Part shown: one piece after another, positions 24,983 through 33,596 of the stretch
Numbering within the stretch: position 1 is the first letter of the stretch
Layout: every line of letters starts with the position of its first letter
From: Deltaproteobacteria bacterium
GTDB taxonomy: Bacteria; Myxococcota_A; UBA796; GCA-2862545
Reading direction: 5' to 3'
DNA: 64,000 bases
Assembly (NCBI GenBank): GCA_006226595.1
Contig: SBGP01000081.1
Coordinates: 1-64,000, forward strand
Notes under the pieces: model-generated
What the model was told of the DNA's origin: nothing
Database searches by the model: none
Seen by the model: the letters and a program-made list of their open reading frames with translations, nothing else
Program-made: the position numbers and the translations under genes

Positions 24983-25434
24983 GGGGCCTCCACGGACCAC
25001 GCGTCGGTCTGCTCGGTGTGCACCTTGCCCTGGTCGTCCCGGTACATGCGCATCTGGCGGATCGACAGCGTCTCACCCGGCGCCATGCGCGGGAGGATGG
25101 TGTCGCGCACTTCCTGCTCGGTGAGAGGCTCGCCGAGGAAGCGCACCAGGCCGTCCGCCTGCATGCCCGGCCGCACGTGCGGGTTCGCGAGGTAGTGGTT
25201 GTGCACGCCGTAGGCCGCCGGCTTCACGCGCTTGCCGTCGGCATCCTCGAACTCCACCCACGACAGCGAGGTCGGGCGGTGGCTGAACATCGTGTACGCG
25301 GAGAAGGGGTACAGGTCGGCAAAGAACGCCGGGACCAGCAGGTTCGCGACCACGAAGACGGCGAGAAAGGCCCGCTCGGCGGGCCGGAGGCGGGATGGCG
25401 TCTCGGCGCCACGACCGGTCTGGGGCTCGGGCGT
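24979..25434 (-). CDS. Membrane-anchored hypothetical protein with apparent ACG start
   Basis: The first conventional start in frame is GTG 25353, which would cut the likely membrane segment (ERAFLAVFVVANLLVPAFFADLYPF) in half and has no ribosome site. Further upstream, GGAGG at 25441-25445 is followed after 6 nt by ACG at 25434, exactly where ATG would be expected, and no ATG, GTG or TTG lies between. From ACG the product is 151 residues: a short basic N-terminus, one membrane helix and a ~100-residue domain (WVEFEDADGKRVKPAAYGVHNH..). Either ACG is used or the start has mutated. Overlaps the next gene as GTGA. Confidence 0.6.
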   Translation of the reverse strand, partial: TPEPQTGRGAETPSRLRPAERAFLAVFVVANLLVPAFFADLYPFSAYTMFSHRPTSLSWVEFEDADGKRVKPAAYGVHNHYLANPHVRPGMQADGLVRFLGEPLTEQEVRDTILPRMAPGETLSIRQMRMYRDDQGKVHTEQTDAWSVEAP

Positions 25435-25571
25435 GGGGTTCCTCCGGAAGAGGCGATCGTAGCACGGGGGGAACGCGTGGTTGCCCCATGGACGGGCCCT
25501 CGCGGCGAATTGGCCGTCGGCCGCTTCAGGTATGCTGCCCGCGGGGATGCCCCCGAGCGAGGTGGCCGCGC

Positions 25572-26906
25572 GTGAGCACCGAGGAAGAGCCCGAGGACCT
25601 CGTGGTGCGCGTGTTCGCGTGGCTGCTGCCCGCGCTGGTCGCCGGCTCGGTCGTGCTCGCGTTCCACCCGGGCTTCGCGGCGCCGCTGCTCGACCCGGAC
25701 CTGTGGTGGCAGCTGTGGGCGGGCGAACAGATGCTCGATGGGCAGTTTCCGCGCGAGAACGGGCTCGCGTGGACGGCGCCGCACACGCCTTGGGTGAGCC
25801 ACGAACCGCTGGTCGCGCTGGTCTACGGGCTCGTGGGTCTCGAGGGTCTGTGGCTGGTGAAGGGGCTGCTCGTCAGCGGCGTGGGCCTGCTGCTCGTCGC
25901 GCTCGGATGGCGTGAGGAGAGCGTGTGGGCCAGCGTGCTCGCGGTGTTGTGGGCCCTGCTGCTGTATCGCTTCGGCTTCTCGCTCCGCGCTCTGACCTGG
26001 GGCAACTTCATGCTCGGCGCGTGTGTCGCGGTGCTCTTCCGGACCGAGGCGCCGGGGCGGCTCCCGGCGGCCACGGCGCTCGTGTGGCTGTGGGCCCAGA
26101 TCCACGGCTCGTTCGTCCTCGGCGTGTTCATGCTCCTGCTCGTCAGCTGGCGGTGGGGGCTCGCCGCACTCGCGCTCACCTTGCTCAACCCGAACGGTGT
26201 CGGGCTGTGGGCGCTGGTCGTCGGCTACGGCGTCGGCGGCGGAAGCGAGGCCCTCGTCCACGCCTTCGTGCAGGAGTGGCACCCGCTGTACGCCGGAGGC
26301 TCGCAGGCCCTGTTCATGGCGGTCGCCATCGCCGCCGCCGGTGTGCTGCTGTTCACAGGCGAGGACCATCGTCCGAAGCTGATCTGGCTGGTGGCCACCC
26401 TGCTCGCGGTCAAGCACCAGCGCTACGTCGACATCGTCGCGGTGGCCTGCCTGCCCTTCGTCGCCGACCGTCTCGCGGAGCTGTTTCCCGCGCGTCGCGG
26501 CGCCTCGGCCCTGCCCATGGCCGCGGTGGGCTTCCTCGCGGTGTGGCTGTTCTCCCCGCGGGCGGCGCCCTACGCGGGCTGGTACCCCCCCGAGCTTCCG
26601 GAAGCGGTGCCGGCGGGCGCACGGCTGTACAACGACTTCCGACTCGGGGGCTACCTCGGTCGCGAGGGCGTGGCGGTGTTCATGGACTCGCGCAACGACT
26701 GCTACCCACCCGAGGTGCTCTCCGACGGGTTCGCCGTGGAGCGCCGGGTCGACGGCTGGCGCGACATCCTCGCGAAGTGGGCGGTCGACCACGTGGCCAC
26801 CGCCCATCCCGAGCTGCAGGAGGGACTGGCCGCCGAGGGCTGGACTGTCCTCGGTCGCTGGGAGGCCGACGGCGAGGCGCCGATCGAGCTGCTCGCCGCG
26901 CCGTAG
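25572..26906 (+). CDS. GT-C-like polytopic membrane protein
   Basis: 444 residues from GTG 25572. About ten membrane helices, then a soluble C-terminal part of ~110 residues. The first extracytoplasmic loop carries the acidic motif DPDLWWQLWAGEQMLDGQFPREN, followed by WTAPHTPWVSHEP. This D-x-D/WW..L..G pattern is typical of large uncharacterised GT-C glycosyltransferase-like membrane proteins. The C-terminal segment (ARLYNDFRLGGYLGREGVAVFMDSRNDCYPPEVL) is the form often found at the end of such proteins. It would use a polyprenyl-linked donor if it is a transferase; no acceptor is known. Divergent from the preceding membrane-protein pair. Confidence 0.65.
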   Translation: MSTEEEPEDLVVRVFAWLLPALVAGSVVLAFHPGFAAPLLDPDLWWQLWAGEQMLDGQFPRENGLAWTAPHTPWVSHEPLVALVYGLVGLEGLWLVKGLLVSGVGLLLVALGWREESVWASVLAVLWALLLYRFGFSLRALTWGNFMLGACVAVLFRTEAPGRLPAATALVWLWAQIHGSFVLGVFMLLLVSWRWGLAALALTLLNPNGVGLWALVVGYGVGGGSEALVHAFVQEWHPLYAGGSQALFMAVAIAAAGVLLFTGEDHRPKLIWLVATLLAVKHQRYVDIVAVACLPFVADRLAELFPARRGASALPMAAVGFLAVWLFSPRAAPYAGWYPPELPEAVPAGARLYNDFRLGGYLGREGVAVFMDSRNDCYPPEVLSDGFAVERRVDGWRDILAKWAVDHVATAHPELQEGLAAEGWTVLGRWEADGEAPIELLAAP

Positions 26907-27002
26907 ACCGGCGGATGTGCGAATCGAACGGCCCGGGCCCGCCGCCTGATCGAGCCTGGTTCGCGGCCTTCCCCCTCCGGTATGGTGCGCGTGGAGGTGA
27001 GG

Positions 27003-28040
27003 ATGAAGGTTCTCGTGACCGGTGCGAATGGGCACCTCGGCGCCAACCTGGTGCGGGTCGCGCTCGCGGAGGGCCATGAGGTCCGGGCGATGGTCCGGGC
27101 GACCTCGGACACCACGTCCCTCGACGGCCTGGAGGTCGAGCGTGTGCTCGGCGACATCCTCGACCCCACCTCGCTTCCCGCGGCGATGGCCGGCGTGGAC
27201 TGGGTTCTCCACGCGGCGGCGGTGTATCGCAACTGGGCCGCGGACCCTGAGAAGGCCATCCTCGAGCCGGCGGTGAAGGGCACCGAGAATGTGCTCCGCG
27301 CGGCGAGCGTGGCCGGTGTGAAGCGGGTGGTGCTCACGAGCAGCATCGCCACCGTCGGCTATGGCGAGGACCGGGCGGTGCTCGACGAGAGCCACCACAT
27401 GCAGGACCCCCAGAGCGCCTACATCCGCGCGAAGTGCGACCAGGAGCGGGTCGCGCTCGCCCTCGCCGAGGAGCTCGGTCTGGAGCTGGTCGTCGTGTGT
27501 CCGGGCGGCAACCTCGGGCCCTGGGACGTCGGCCTCACCCCGGCGACGCGCTCCGTGGTGAACCTGTGCACGGGCGATCCGGCGCCGCTCGACCTCTGCG
27601 TGACCCACATCGAGGACATCGCGCGTGGGCACCTGCTCGCGGCGGCCAACGGCGAGGCGGGCGAGCGCTACCTGCTCACCGGCGACAACCTCACCAACCA
27701 GCAGGTCGCCGAGCTGATGAGCGAGCTCACCGGTCGCAAGGTGCGGGCGATGGTCCCGCCGCGGTGGCTGATGCGCCTCATCGCCTGGAACGAGGTGCGC
27801 AAGGCTCGCAACGGCTCGGTCGACGATGCCGGCATTACCGGGCCCCAGGTGGCCGACGTGTACGGAAAGGCGCTGTGGTACGACAGCTCGCGCGCGAAGA
27901 ACGAGCTCGGCTGGCAGGCCCGGGATGCGCGGAGCACCGTGCTCGACACGCTGTCGTGGCTGGCTTCGCAGGGACACCTGCCCGGGGACGTCGCCGAGCG
28001 CGTGCTCTCCGAGCGCCCGGCGGACCCGAGCTGGCCGTGA
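27003..28040 (+). CDS. NAD(P)-dependent epimerase/reductase (extended SDR)
   Basis: 345 residues from ATG 27003, after GGAGGTGAGG. Extended short-chain dehydrogenase with Rossmann motif TGANGHLG (residues 6-13) and catalytic S113/S114, Y140 and K144 (SAYIRAK). It resembles dihydroflavonol-4-reductase/HpnA-type enzymes, which reduce a ketone or oxidise an alcohol on a sugar- or terpenoid-like substrate. The substrate cannot be deduced. No operon partner: the CoA-transferase gene starts 58 bp downstream on the same strand and may share the transcript. Confidence 0.88.
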   Translation: MKVLVTGANGHLGANLVRVALAEGHEVRAMVRATSDTTSLDGLEVERVLGDILDPTSLPAAMAGVDWVLHAAAVYRNWAADPEKAILEPAVKGTENVLRAASVAGVKRVVLTSSIATVGYGEDRAVLDESHHMQDPQSAYIRAKCDQERVALALAEELGLELVVVCPGGNLGPWDVGLTPATRSVVNLCTGDPAPLDLCVTHIEDIARGHLLAAANGEAGERYLLTGDNLTNQQVAELMSELTGRKVRAMVPPRWLMRLIAWNEVRKARNGSVDDAGITGPQVADVYGKALWYDSSRAKNELGWQARDARSTVLDTLSWLASQGHLPGDVAERVLSERPADPSWP

Positions 28041-28098
28041 TCCCGGGGTGGACGCGCGGCGCGTGGCGCTGCATTAGCCTCACCACAGGGGAGGCTGG

Positions 28099-29364
28099 AT
28101 GCCCGAGATCTGCAGTGCCCACGACGCGGTGGCCCGCATTCCGGACGGCGGCTTCGTGTACATCGCCGGCAACGCCGCGACGCCCAAGGCGCTCGTACGC
28201 GCGCTCGGCGAGCGGCGAGACCTCACCGAGGGCATCGGTCTCGGACACGTGCTCCTCCTCGACGAGCTCGGCACCCTCGACCCCAACGACCACCTGCGCC
28301 ACCGCGCGTGGTTCGTCGGTCCGGGCGACCGCGCCGCGGTGAACGATGGTCGCGCGGACTACGTGCCCGTGCACCTGCACCAGATCCCTGACGTCATCGC
28401 CAAGGGCCCGCCGCCGGATGCCGCGCTGATCAGCGCCTCCCCGCCGGACGCGCACGGGTGGATGAGCCTCGGCGTCGAGGTGCTCGCGAGCCGCGCCGCG
28501 ATTCGCCACGCCAAGCAGGTCATCGTGCAGGTGAACGAGGCGATGCCGCGGGTGCACGGCGATGCATTCATCCACGTCGACGACGTCGACCTGATCGTGA
28601 ACCACACCGAGGCCCTGCCCGAGGTCGCGCCGAGCGCGCCGACCGAGACCGAGTGTGCCATCGCCGGGCACATCACCCCGCTGATCTCGGACGGCGCCAC
28701 CTTGCAGCTCGGCATCGGCGGCATCCCGAACGCGGTGCTCGCGCTGCTGCAGGGGCGGCACGAGCTCGGCCTGCACACCGAGATGGTCATGGACGGCCTG
28801 ATCCAGGCCATCGACGCGGGGGTGATCACGGGTCGCCGCAAGACGCTTCACCCCGGCAAGGCCATCGTCACCTTCGCGATGGGCACGCGGGCGCTGTACG
28901 ACTTCATCGACGACAACCCGCTCATCGAGGCCCACCCGGTCGAGCACGTCAACCACCCGAAGATCATCGCCAAGAACGACAAGATGGTCGCGATCAACAG
29001 CGCGCTGTGCTGCGACCTCACCGGTCAGGTCGTGTCGGACAGCATCGGACGGCGGGTGTACTCGGGCTTCGGCGGCCAGGTCGACTTCCTGCGTGGTGCC
29101 GCGTGGTCCGAGGGTGGCGTTCCCATCGTCGCGTTCCCGAGCACCGCCAAGGGCGGCTCGGTGAGCCGCATCGTGCCCGTGCTCGCGCCGGGAGCCGGCG
29201 TGGTCACCTCACGTGCCGACGTGCACTGGGTGGTGACCGAGTATGGCGCCGTGAACCTCTTCGGACGCTCGATCCGCGAGCGGGCACGCTTGCTCACGAG
29301 CATCGCGCACCCCGACCACCGCGCCGAGCTCGAGGAAGAGGCCGCCCGCCGGGGATGGCGCTAG
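28099..29364 (+). CDS. Acetyl-CoA hydrolase / CoA-transferase family protein
   Basis: 421 residues with a good GGGGAGG ribosome site. Family I-type CoA-transferase domains: GLGHVLLL and PPDAHGWMSLG in the N-half, ATLQLGIGGIPNAV and LHTEMVMDG (Glu is the expected CoA-thioester nucleophile), and GFGGQVDFLRGA in the C-half. This matches acetyl-CoA hydrolases and 4-hydroxybutyrate/succinyl CoA-transferases, which move CoA between acetate or succinate and another acid in the cytoplasm. Distinguishing hydrolase from transferase needs closer comparison. Length is the usual 420-430. Confidence 0.9.
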   Translation: MPEICSAHDAVARIPDGGFVYIAGNAATPKALVRALGERRDLTEGIGLGHVLLLDELGTLDPNDHLRHRAWFVGPGDRAAVNDGRADYVPVHLHQIPDVIAKGPPPDAALISASPPDAHGWMSLGVEVLASRAAIRHAKQVIVQVNEAMPRVHGDAFIHVDDVDLIVNHTEALPEVAPSAPTETECAIAGHITPLISDGATLQLGIGGIPNAVLALLQGRHELGLHTEMVMDGLIQAIDAGVITGRRKTLHPGKAIVTFAMGTRALYDFIDDNPLIEAHPVEHVNHPKIIAKNDKMVAINSALCCDLTGQVVSDSIGRRVYSGFGGQVDFLRGAAWSEGGVPIVAFPSTAKGGSVSRIVPVLAPGAGVVTSRADVHWVVTEYGAVNLFGRSIRERARLLTSIAHPDHRAELEEEAARRGWR

Positions 29365-29431
29365 CCCTCGTCGGAGCACGGTTCACCGGCCGTAAGTGAA
29401 CGCGCAGGGACAACGCCGATAGCCCTCAGGC

Positions 29432-30037
29432 ATGGAGGCTTCGTTGTCCGAGATTGTGAGTGAAGTGAGTTTTCGCGAAGAGGAGGCGCAGGTCGCCCTC
29501 GTCATCGACGAGGAGGTCGTGCACGACTTCGCGTCCGAGCAGGCGGCGTGGACCGTCGCGGCGTGGGTGCGCTACCAGCTGGAGCAGGGTCGCTCGCCCG
29601 ACGAGCTCAAGCGCATGCTGCGTGGAGGGTCCGCCGCCGAGGCCGAGGGTGGGGCTCCAGCGCGCAAGCCCCGCGTTCCCCAGGGGCGTGGGGACGCGAC
29701 ACCGCCACCCGAGCAGTGGCTCGACATCGACACGCTGCTCGATGGGACCGTCGACGAGGTCGAGCAGGCGCTCGCCGGCGGGAACTACGACCATGCGCTC
29801 GACTCCGTGCTGCGCCGCGAGCAGGCCGACAAGGACCGCAAGACGGCCAGGGCCGCCATCGAGGCACGCAGGGCATACGTGGCGCTCGTGTCGGTCCTCG
29901 ACCGGCCGATTCCCGACCTCGAGCAGGCGCTCGCCGATGGGGCGTACGACGAAGCGCTCGATGCGCTGATCGCGGCGGAGTCCGAGGGCAAGCAACGCAA
30001 GGGTGCCCTGGCGGTCCTGGAAGCGCGCGCGGAATAG
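29432..30037 (+). CDS. Hypothetical protein with internal ~45-residue helical duplication
   Basis: 201 residues as read from ATG 29432. The GGAGG at 29434-29438 lies inside this reading and is spaced 5 nt before TTG 29444, so the real start may be TTG. The C-terminal half carries two similar units: VDEVEQALAGGNYDHALDSV with its following helix, and IPDLEQALADGAYDEALDAL with its following helix. This is a tandem alpha-helical duplication resembling TPR-like hairpins. The N-terminal part (VHDFASEQAAWTVAAWVRYQLEQG) is separate. No signal peptide. No known family recognised. Confidence 0.65.
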   Translation: MEASLSEIVSEVSFREEEAQVALVIDEEVVHDFASEQAAWTVAAWVRYQLEQGRSPDELKRMLRGGSAAEAEGGAPARKPRVPQGRGDATPPPEQWLDIDTLLDGTVDEVEQALAGGNYDHALDSVLRREQADKDRKTARAAIEARRAYVALVSVLDRPIPDLEQALADGAYDEALDALIAAESEGKQRKGALAVLEARAE

Positions 30038-30160
30038 CCACGGAACCCCGGATGTCGGGCGCTCGCGAGGGTGTCGGCGACGGGGGAGGTTCGGCGTGGG
30101 ATCCGCGTGAGGTGTGTGTAGGCGCCTCGTGGGCTTCACTGGGAAACCTCGGAGGTTCCC

Positions 30161-31657
30161 ATGCGACTCGTCTCGACCCTTGCCATCCTCGCGCTCATCG
30201 CCTGCTCCGGAGGCGGCGAAGAGCCGGAGGACGACTCCGGATTCGTCGCCGAGTGCGCCGCCGGCGACAGCCAGGCGGGTCTCACCGCGTGCGGGCTCAA
30301 CGGGCGCGGGCTGCTCGACGAGACGTGCAGCGACGGCCTGTGGGTCGACAGCGACACCTGCGTCGATCCCGACGAGTGCGCCGACGACGACGCGGACACC
30401 GACGCCTGCTGGGAGGGCCTGGGAACCTGGGACCGCGACTGCGTCACCGGCGCCTGGCAGCCCTCTTCGGCTTGCTTGCTCGACGGTGCGGTGCTCGCCA
30501 GCGTCTCGAGCGACGGCACGCAGGGCGACGGGCACGTCTCGCAGATCGACCTGTCGCGCGACGGGCGCGTGGTCGTGTTCGAGACCACCGCGACCAACCA
30601 CGTCGCCGGCGACACCAACGCGCAGATCGACGTGTACCGCCACGACCTCGAGACGGGCGAGACGACGCGGGTGAGTGGTGACGGTACCGCCAACGGCCGC
30701 TCCACCTGGCCTTCCGTGTCGGGCGATGGTCGCTTCACGGTGTTCAACTCGGCGGCGACCAACCTCCTCGGGACCGATGCCAATGGCACCGGCTACGACG
30801 TGTTCCGCCACGACGCCGAGGACGACAGCCTCGAGCTGGTGAGCGTGACCGACGCCGGCACCCAGAACGACGGCACCGCCCCGGAGCCCCCGTCGATCAG
30901 TGACGATGGCCGCTACATCGCATTCTCGGCGACCTCGACCATCCTGCCGGTGGACTCCGCGGGTTCGTTCCACGTGTACCTGCGCGACATGGACCAGGGC
31001 ACCACCGCGCTCATCTCGGCGGGGGGCGGTGTGGCGCCGGTGATCTCGGCGAACGGCCGCTTCGTCGCCTACCAGATCGGCGGCTTCAGCGGGGCCCGCG
31101 CCATCGTTCCTTCCGCACCCGTGCAGCTGTTCGTGTACGACTCCCAGGACGCGTCGACGACCCAGGTCTCGCTCGACCCCAGCGGCGCCGAGGCCAACGG
31201 CTCGTCCTACGTCGGTGCCGTCTCCGACGAGGGCGACGTGGTGTTCTACAGCCAGGCGACCAACCTCGTCGCCGACGACACCAACGGCGTGAACGACCTC
31301 TTCCTCTACGACTTCGCGACGGGCGACATCACCCGCGAGTCGCTGGCCACCGACGGCACGCCGGGCAACGACCACGTGTTCGAGTCCGACATCACGCCGG
31401 ACGGCAGCTTGATCGTGTTCCGCTCGGGCGGCACGTCGCTGTCGACGAGCGTGAGCACCTGGAAGGACAACGTGTACCTGCGCGACGTGACCGCGGGCAC
31501 GACCACGGCGATCACCGACGACAGCGTCGACGGCTCCGGGTACTCGGTGAAGATCTCCGGAGACGGGCGCCACCTGGCCTTCCAGACCGGAAGCACCAAC
31601 CTCGTGACCTCGGACACCAACGACGCCTCGGATGCACTGGTGATGCCGGTTCCCTAG
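30161..31657 (+). CDS. Lipoprotein with TolB/PD40-like beta-propeller
   Basis: 498 residues. Lipobox LIAC in MRLVSTLAILALIACSGGGEE. A Cys-rich, Asp-rich stretch follows to about residue 110 (disulphide-rich spacer), then a six-blade-like repeat region of ~55-residue units. The recurring signature is S.DGR.VVF.......A.DTN...D.Y..D...G.T..VS, as in VVVFETTATNHVAGDTNAQID, FTVFNSAATNLLGTDANG and VVFYSQATNLVADDTNG. That is the PD40/TolB propeller pattern. The role is probably binding at the cell surface; no enzyme motif is visible. Confidence 0.82.
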   Translation: MRLVSTLAILALIACSGGGEEPEDDSGFVAECAAGDSQAGLTACGLNGRGLLDETCSDGLWVDSDTCVDPDECADDDADTDACWEGLGTWDRDCVTGAWQPSSACLLDGAVLASVSSDGTQGDGHVSQIDLSRDGRVVVFETTATNHVAGDTNAQIDVYRHDLETGETTRVSGDGTANGRSTWPSVSGDGRFTVFNSAATNLLGTDANGTGYDVFRHDAEDDSLELVSVTDAGTQNDGTAPEPPSISDDGRYIAFSATSTILPVDSAGSFHVYLRDMDQGTTALISAGGGVAPVISANGRFVAYQIGGFSGARAIVPSAPVQLFVYDSQDASTTQVSLDPSGAEANGSSYVGAVSDEGDVVFYSQATNLVADDTNGVNDLFLYDFATGDITRESLATDGTPGNDHVFESDITPDGSLIVFRSGGTSLSTSVSTWKDNVYLRDVTAGTTTAITDDSVDGSGYSVKISGDGRHLAFQTGSTNLVTSDTNDASDALVMPVP

Positions 31658-31791
31658 GCGCGACCGCCCCCCGTCATCGCGTGTGATGCGCTGTGATGGG
31701 GGTTGCTCCGGCGATGCGCTCCAATGACGACACCACACCGAAGCCGGTCATCAGGCGACCGGAACCGGAGTGTGGGTCGATTGGAGTTTCC

Positions 31792-32469
31792 ATGCGCTTC
31801 GCTCTTCCTCTCTTCGTCCTCGTCGCGTGCAGCACCGATCCCGAGCAGGACGGGCCGAACATCGACGACACTCCCCGCGATGAGTCGGGGCCCTTCGATC
31901 TGGCGCATACCTGCCCCGGCAACGTGGACTCCGTCGTCCTCGGCGAGCCCGGCGAGGAGCTGCACTGGCTGGCGACGGGCCTCCCGTACGACGCACAGAC
32001 GCTCGCCGGCGATATCGACACCATCACCTACAGCGTGAGCAAGGACATCGCGCAGACCATCGAGAACGCGACGTTCACCTGTGGGGTGGAGCGCCCGCAC
32101 CAGGTCGCGATCTGGGTGCAAGACCGGGGACGCCCGGTGGAGCAGCCACAGGACGTGATCCTGCGCGACGTCAGCCCAACCCCGGTCGAGGAGGAGGTGG
32201 GCTGGTCGGTCGTTCAGATCGACATCCGCGACGAGGGGCTCACCATCGGACCCGGCGAGGCGTTGTTCGTGGCGGTGCACAACAACGCGACGTGGACCGA
32301 GAACCAGGATGGCACCTTCACCGGCGAGACGCTGTGCTTCCAGGCCTGCGAGAACGGCGGCGACCACAGCTGGTGGAGCACCGCCGAAGAGATGCCCTTC
32401 GACTTCACGGCATTTCCGTCGCTGGGGCTCCCGGTGGACCTGTTCGTGGTGGCGTCGGGCAACCGGTAG
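31792..32469 (+). CDS. Hypothetical lipoprotein
   Basis: 225 residues. ATG 31792 follows GGAG and opens MRFALPLFVLVAC, a clean lipobox (LVAC); a longer upstream reading lacks any signal. The mature part has a beta-rich, domain-like character: SVSKDIAQTIENATFTCGVERPHQVAIWV, then SVVQIDIRDEGLTIGPGEALFVAVHNNA. The latter recalls jelly-roll proteins that meet an aqueous surface. Four cysteines are present. No family recognised. It follows the PD40 lipoprotein on the same strand by 134 bp. Confidence 0.7.
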   Translation: MRFALPLFVLVACSTDPEQDGPNIDDTPRDESGPFDLAHTCPGNVDSVVLGEPGEELHWLATGLPYDAQTLAGDIDTITYSVSKDIAQTIENATFTCGVERPHQVAIWVQDRGRPVEQPQDVILRDVSPTPVEEEVGWSVVQIDIRDEGLTIGPGEALFVAVHNNATWTENQDGTFTGETLCFQACENGGDHSWWSTAEEMPFDFTAFPSLGLPVDLFVVASGNR

Positions 32470-32552
32470 GGCGTGAACGGGTATCCTTCGACCCGGGCAA
32501 TGGGTCCGCCGGCGGACGACCGCACGCGGACCGACGCCACCCCGGAGCATCC

Positions 32553-33467
32553 ATGACCTCGATGATCGCGCAGGGCCTCACCGGCCTCGCTCTTCTCGTC
32601 CTGCCGCTCACCGCGACCGCCGGCACGGTCGAGACTCTCGCCGACGGGACGAAGTTCGAGCTGGTGAAGGCCGGCAAGGGCAAGAAGGAGGTGCTTCGCT
32701 ACACACCCGTCGTCGGCGCGGACGAGACGCTGGAGCTGCGAACCGACGTGGAGATGTCGATGAGTTTGGGGGGCATGAGCATGCCGAACATGCCCATCCC
32801 GACCTCGGTGCTTCCCATGGATGTGCACGTCGATGCGATCGATGGCGACGGTGTCATCCGGTATTCCTACGTCATCCGGGAGCCGCGCATCGAGGCGGCC
32901 CCAGGTACGCTGCCCGACGTCGCCGCGGCCGCCGCACAGAGCCTGGCGGGGGTGGCTGGCAGCAAGGGCCGCGGCACGATGTCGCCGCGCGGTGAGTCCC
33001 TCGGTGAGGTGCTCGAGCTGTCGGAGGCCGCGAGCCCCTAGATGAAGGCGAGCGTCGCGAACAACCCCACCTAAAGCAACGCCATCTTCCCAGCAGATCC
33101 GGTCGGTGTGGGTGCGATGTGGACACTCGAGCACACGTTGGAGGCCAATGGTCTGCAGCTCAAGCAGACGACGACCTACACCGTCGACCGCTGGCAAGGC
33201 TCGGTCGTCACCCTGTCGGTCGCGGTCGAGCAGGTGCCGATGTCCAAGGAGTTCGCGGTGTCGGACCTGCCGCCCGGCACGACGGCCTCGCTCGAGCACT
33301 TCGCCGCGTCCGGTACGGGCACCGTGGTGCTCGACCTCACGAAGGTGACCCCGCGGCAGAGCATGACGACCATGAACTCGGCCATGGGGATGGTCGTGTC
33401 CGCGCAGGGACAGGAAACGAGGACCGACACCAAGATCAAGGCCGTGAGCACCGCCACGGCGAAGTAA
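32553..33467 (+). pseudogene. DUF6263-like exported protein interrupted by two in-frame stop codons
   Basis: One reading frame runs from ATG 32553 to TAA at 33465-33467, broken at 33039-33041 (TAG) and 33072-33074 (TAA). The first part has a signal peptide (MTSMIAQGLTGLALLVLPLTATA) and a Met-rich stretch (VEMSMSLGGMSMPNMPIP). The second part resumes without any frame change at NAIFPADPVGVGAMWTLEHTLEANG, which reads as the direct continuation of such proteins: the 'PVGVGAxW' turn normally follows the linker at this place. Both stops would be Gln codons if T were C. The N-terminal part may still be made. Full length would be ~304 residues. Confidence 0.72.
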
Positions 33468-33596
33468 GCACCCCACTGGGCCCGCACACCCGGGCTCGCT
33501 GCCCCTTCGGGAGCGTGGTCCAACCGCGACGGCATCGGGGACCCGCTGAGACCCCATCGCCGGTATGATGCGGCGTACCCCTCGTTCGGAGGCCGC

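Noticed and set aside
33039-33074. Genetic-code reassignment of TAG and TAA
   Set aside because: Many intact genes in the window end in TAG, as expected with a standard code, so the two internal stops are lesions in one gene.
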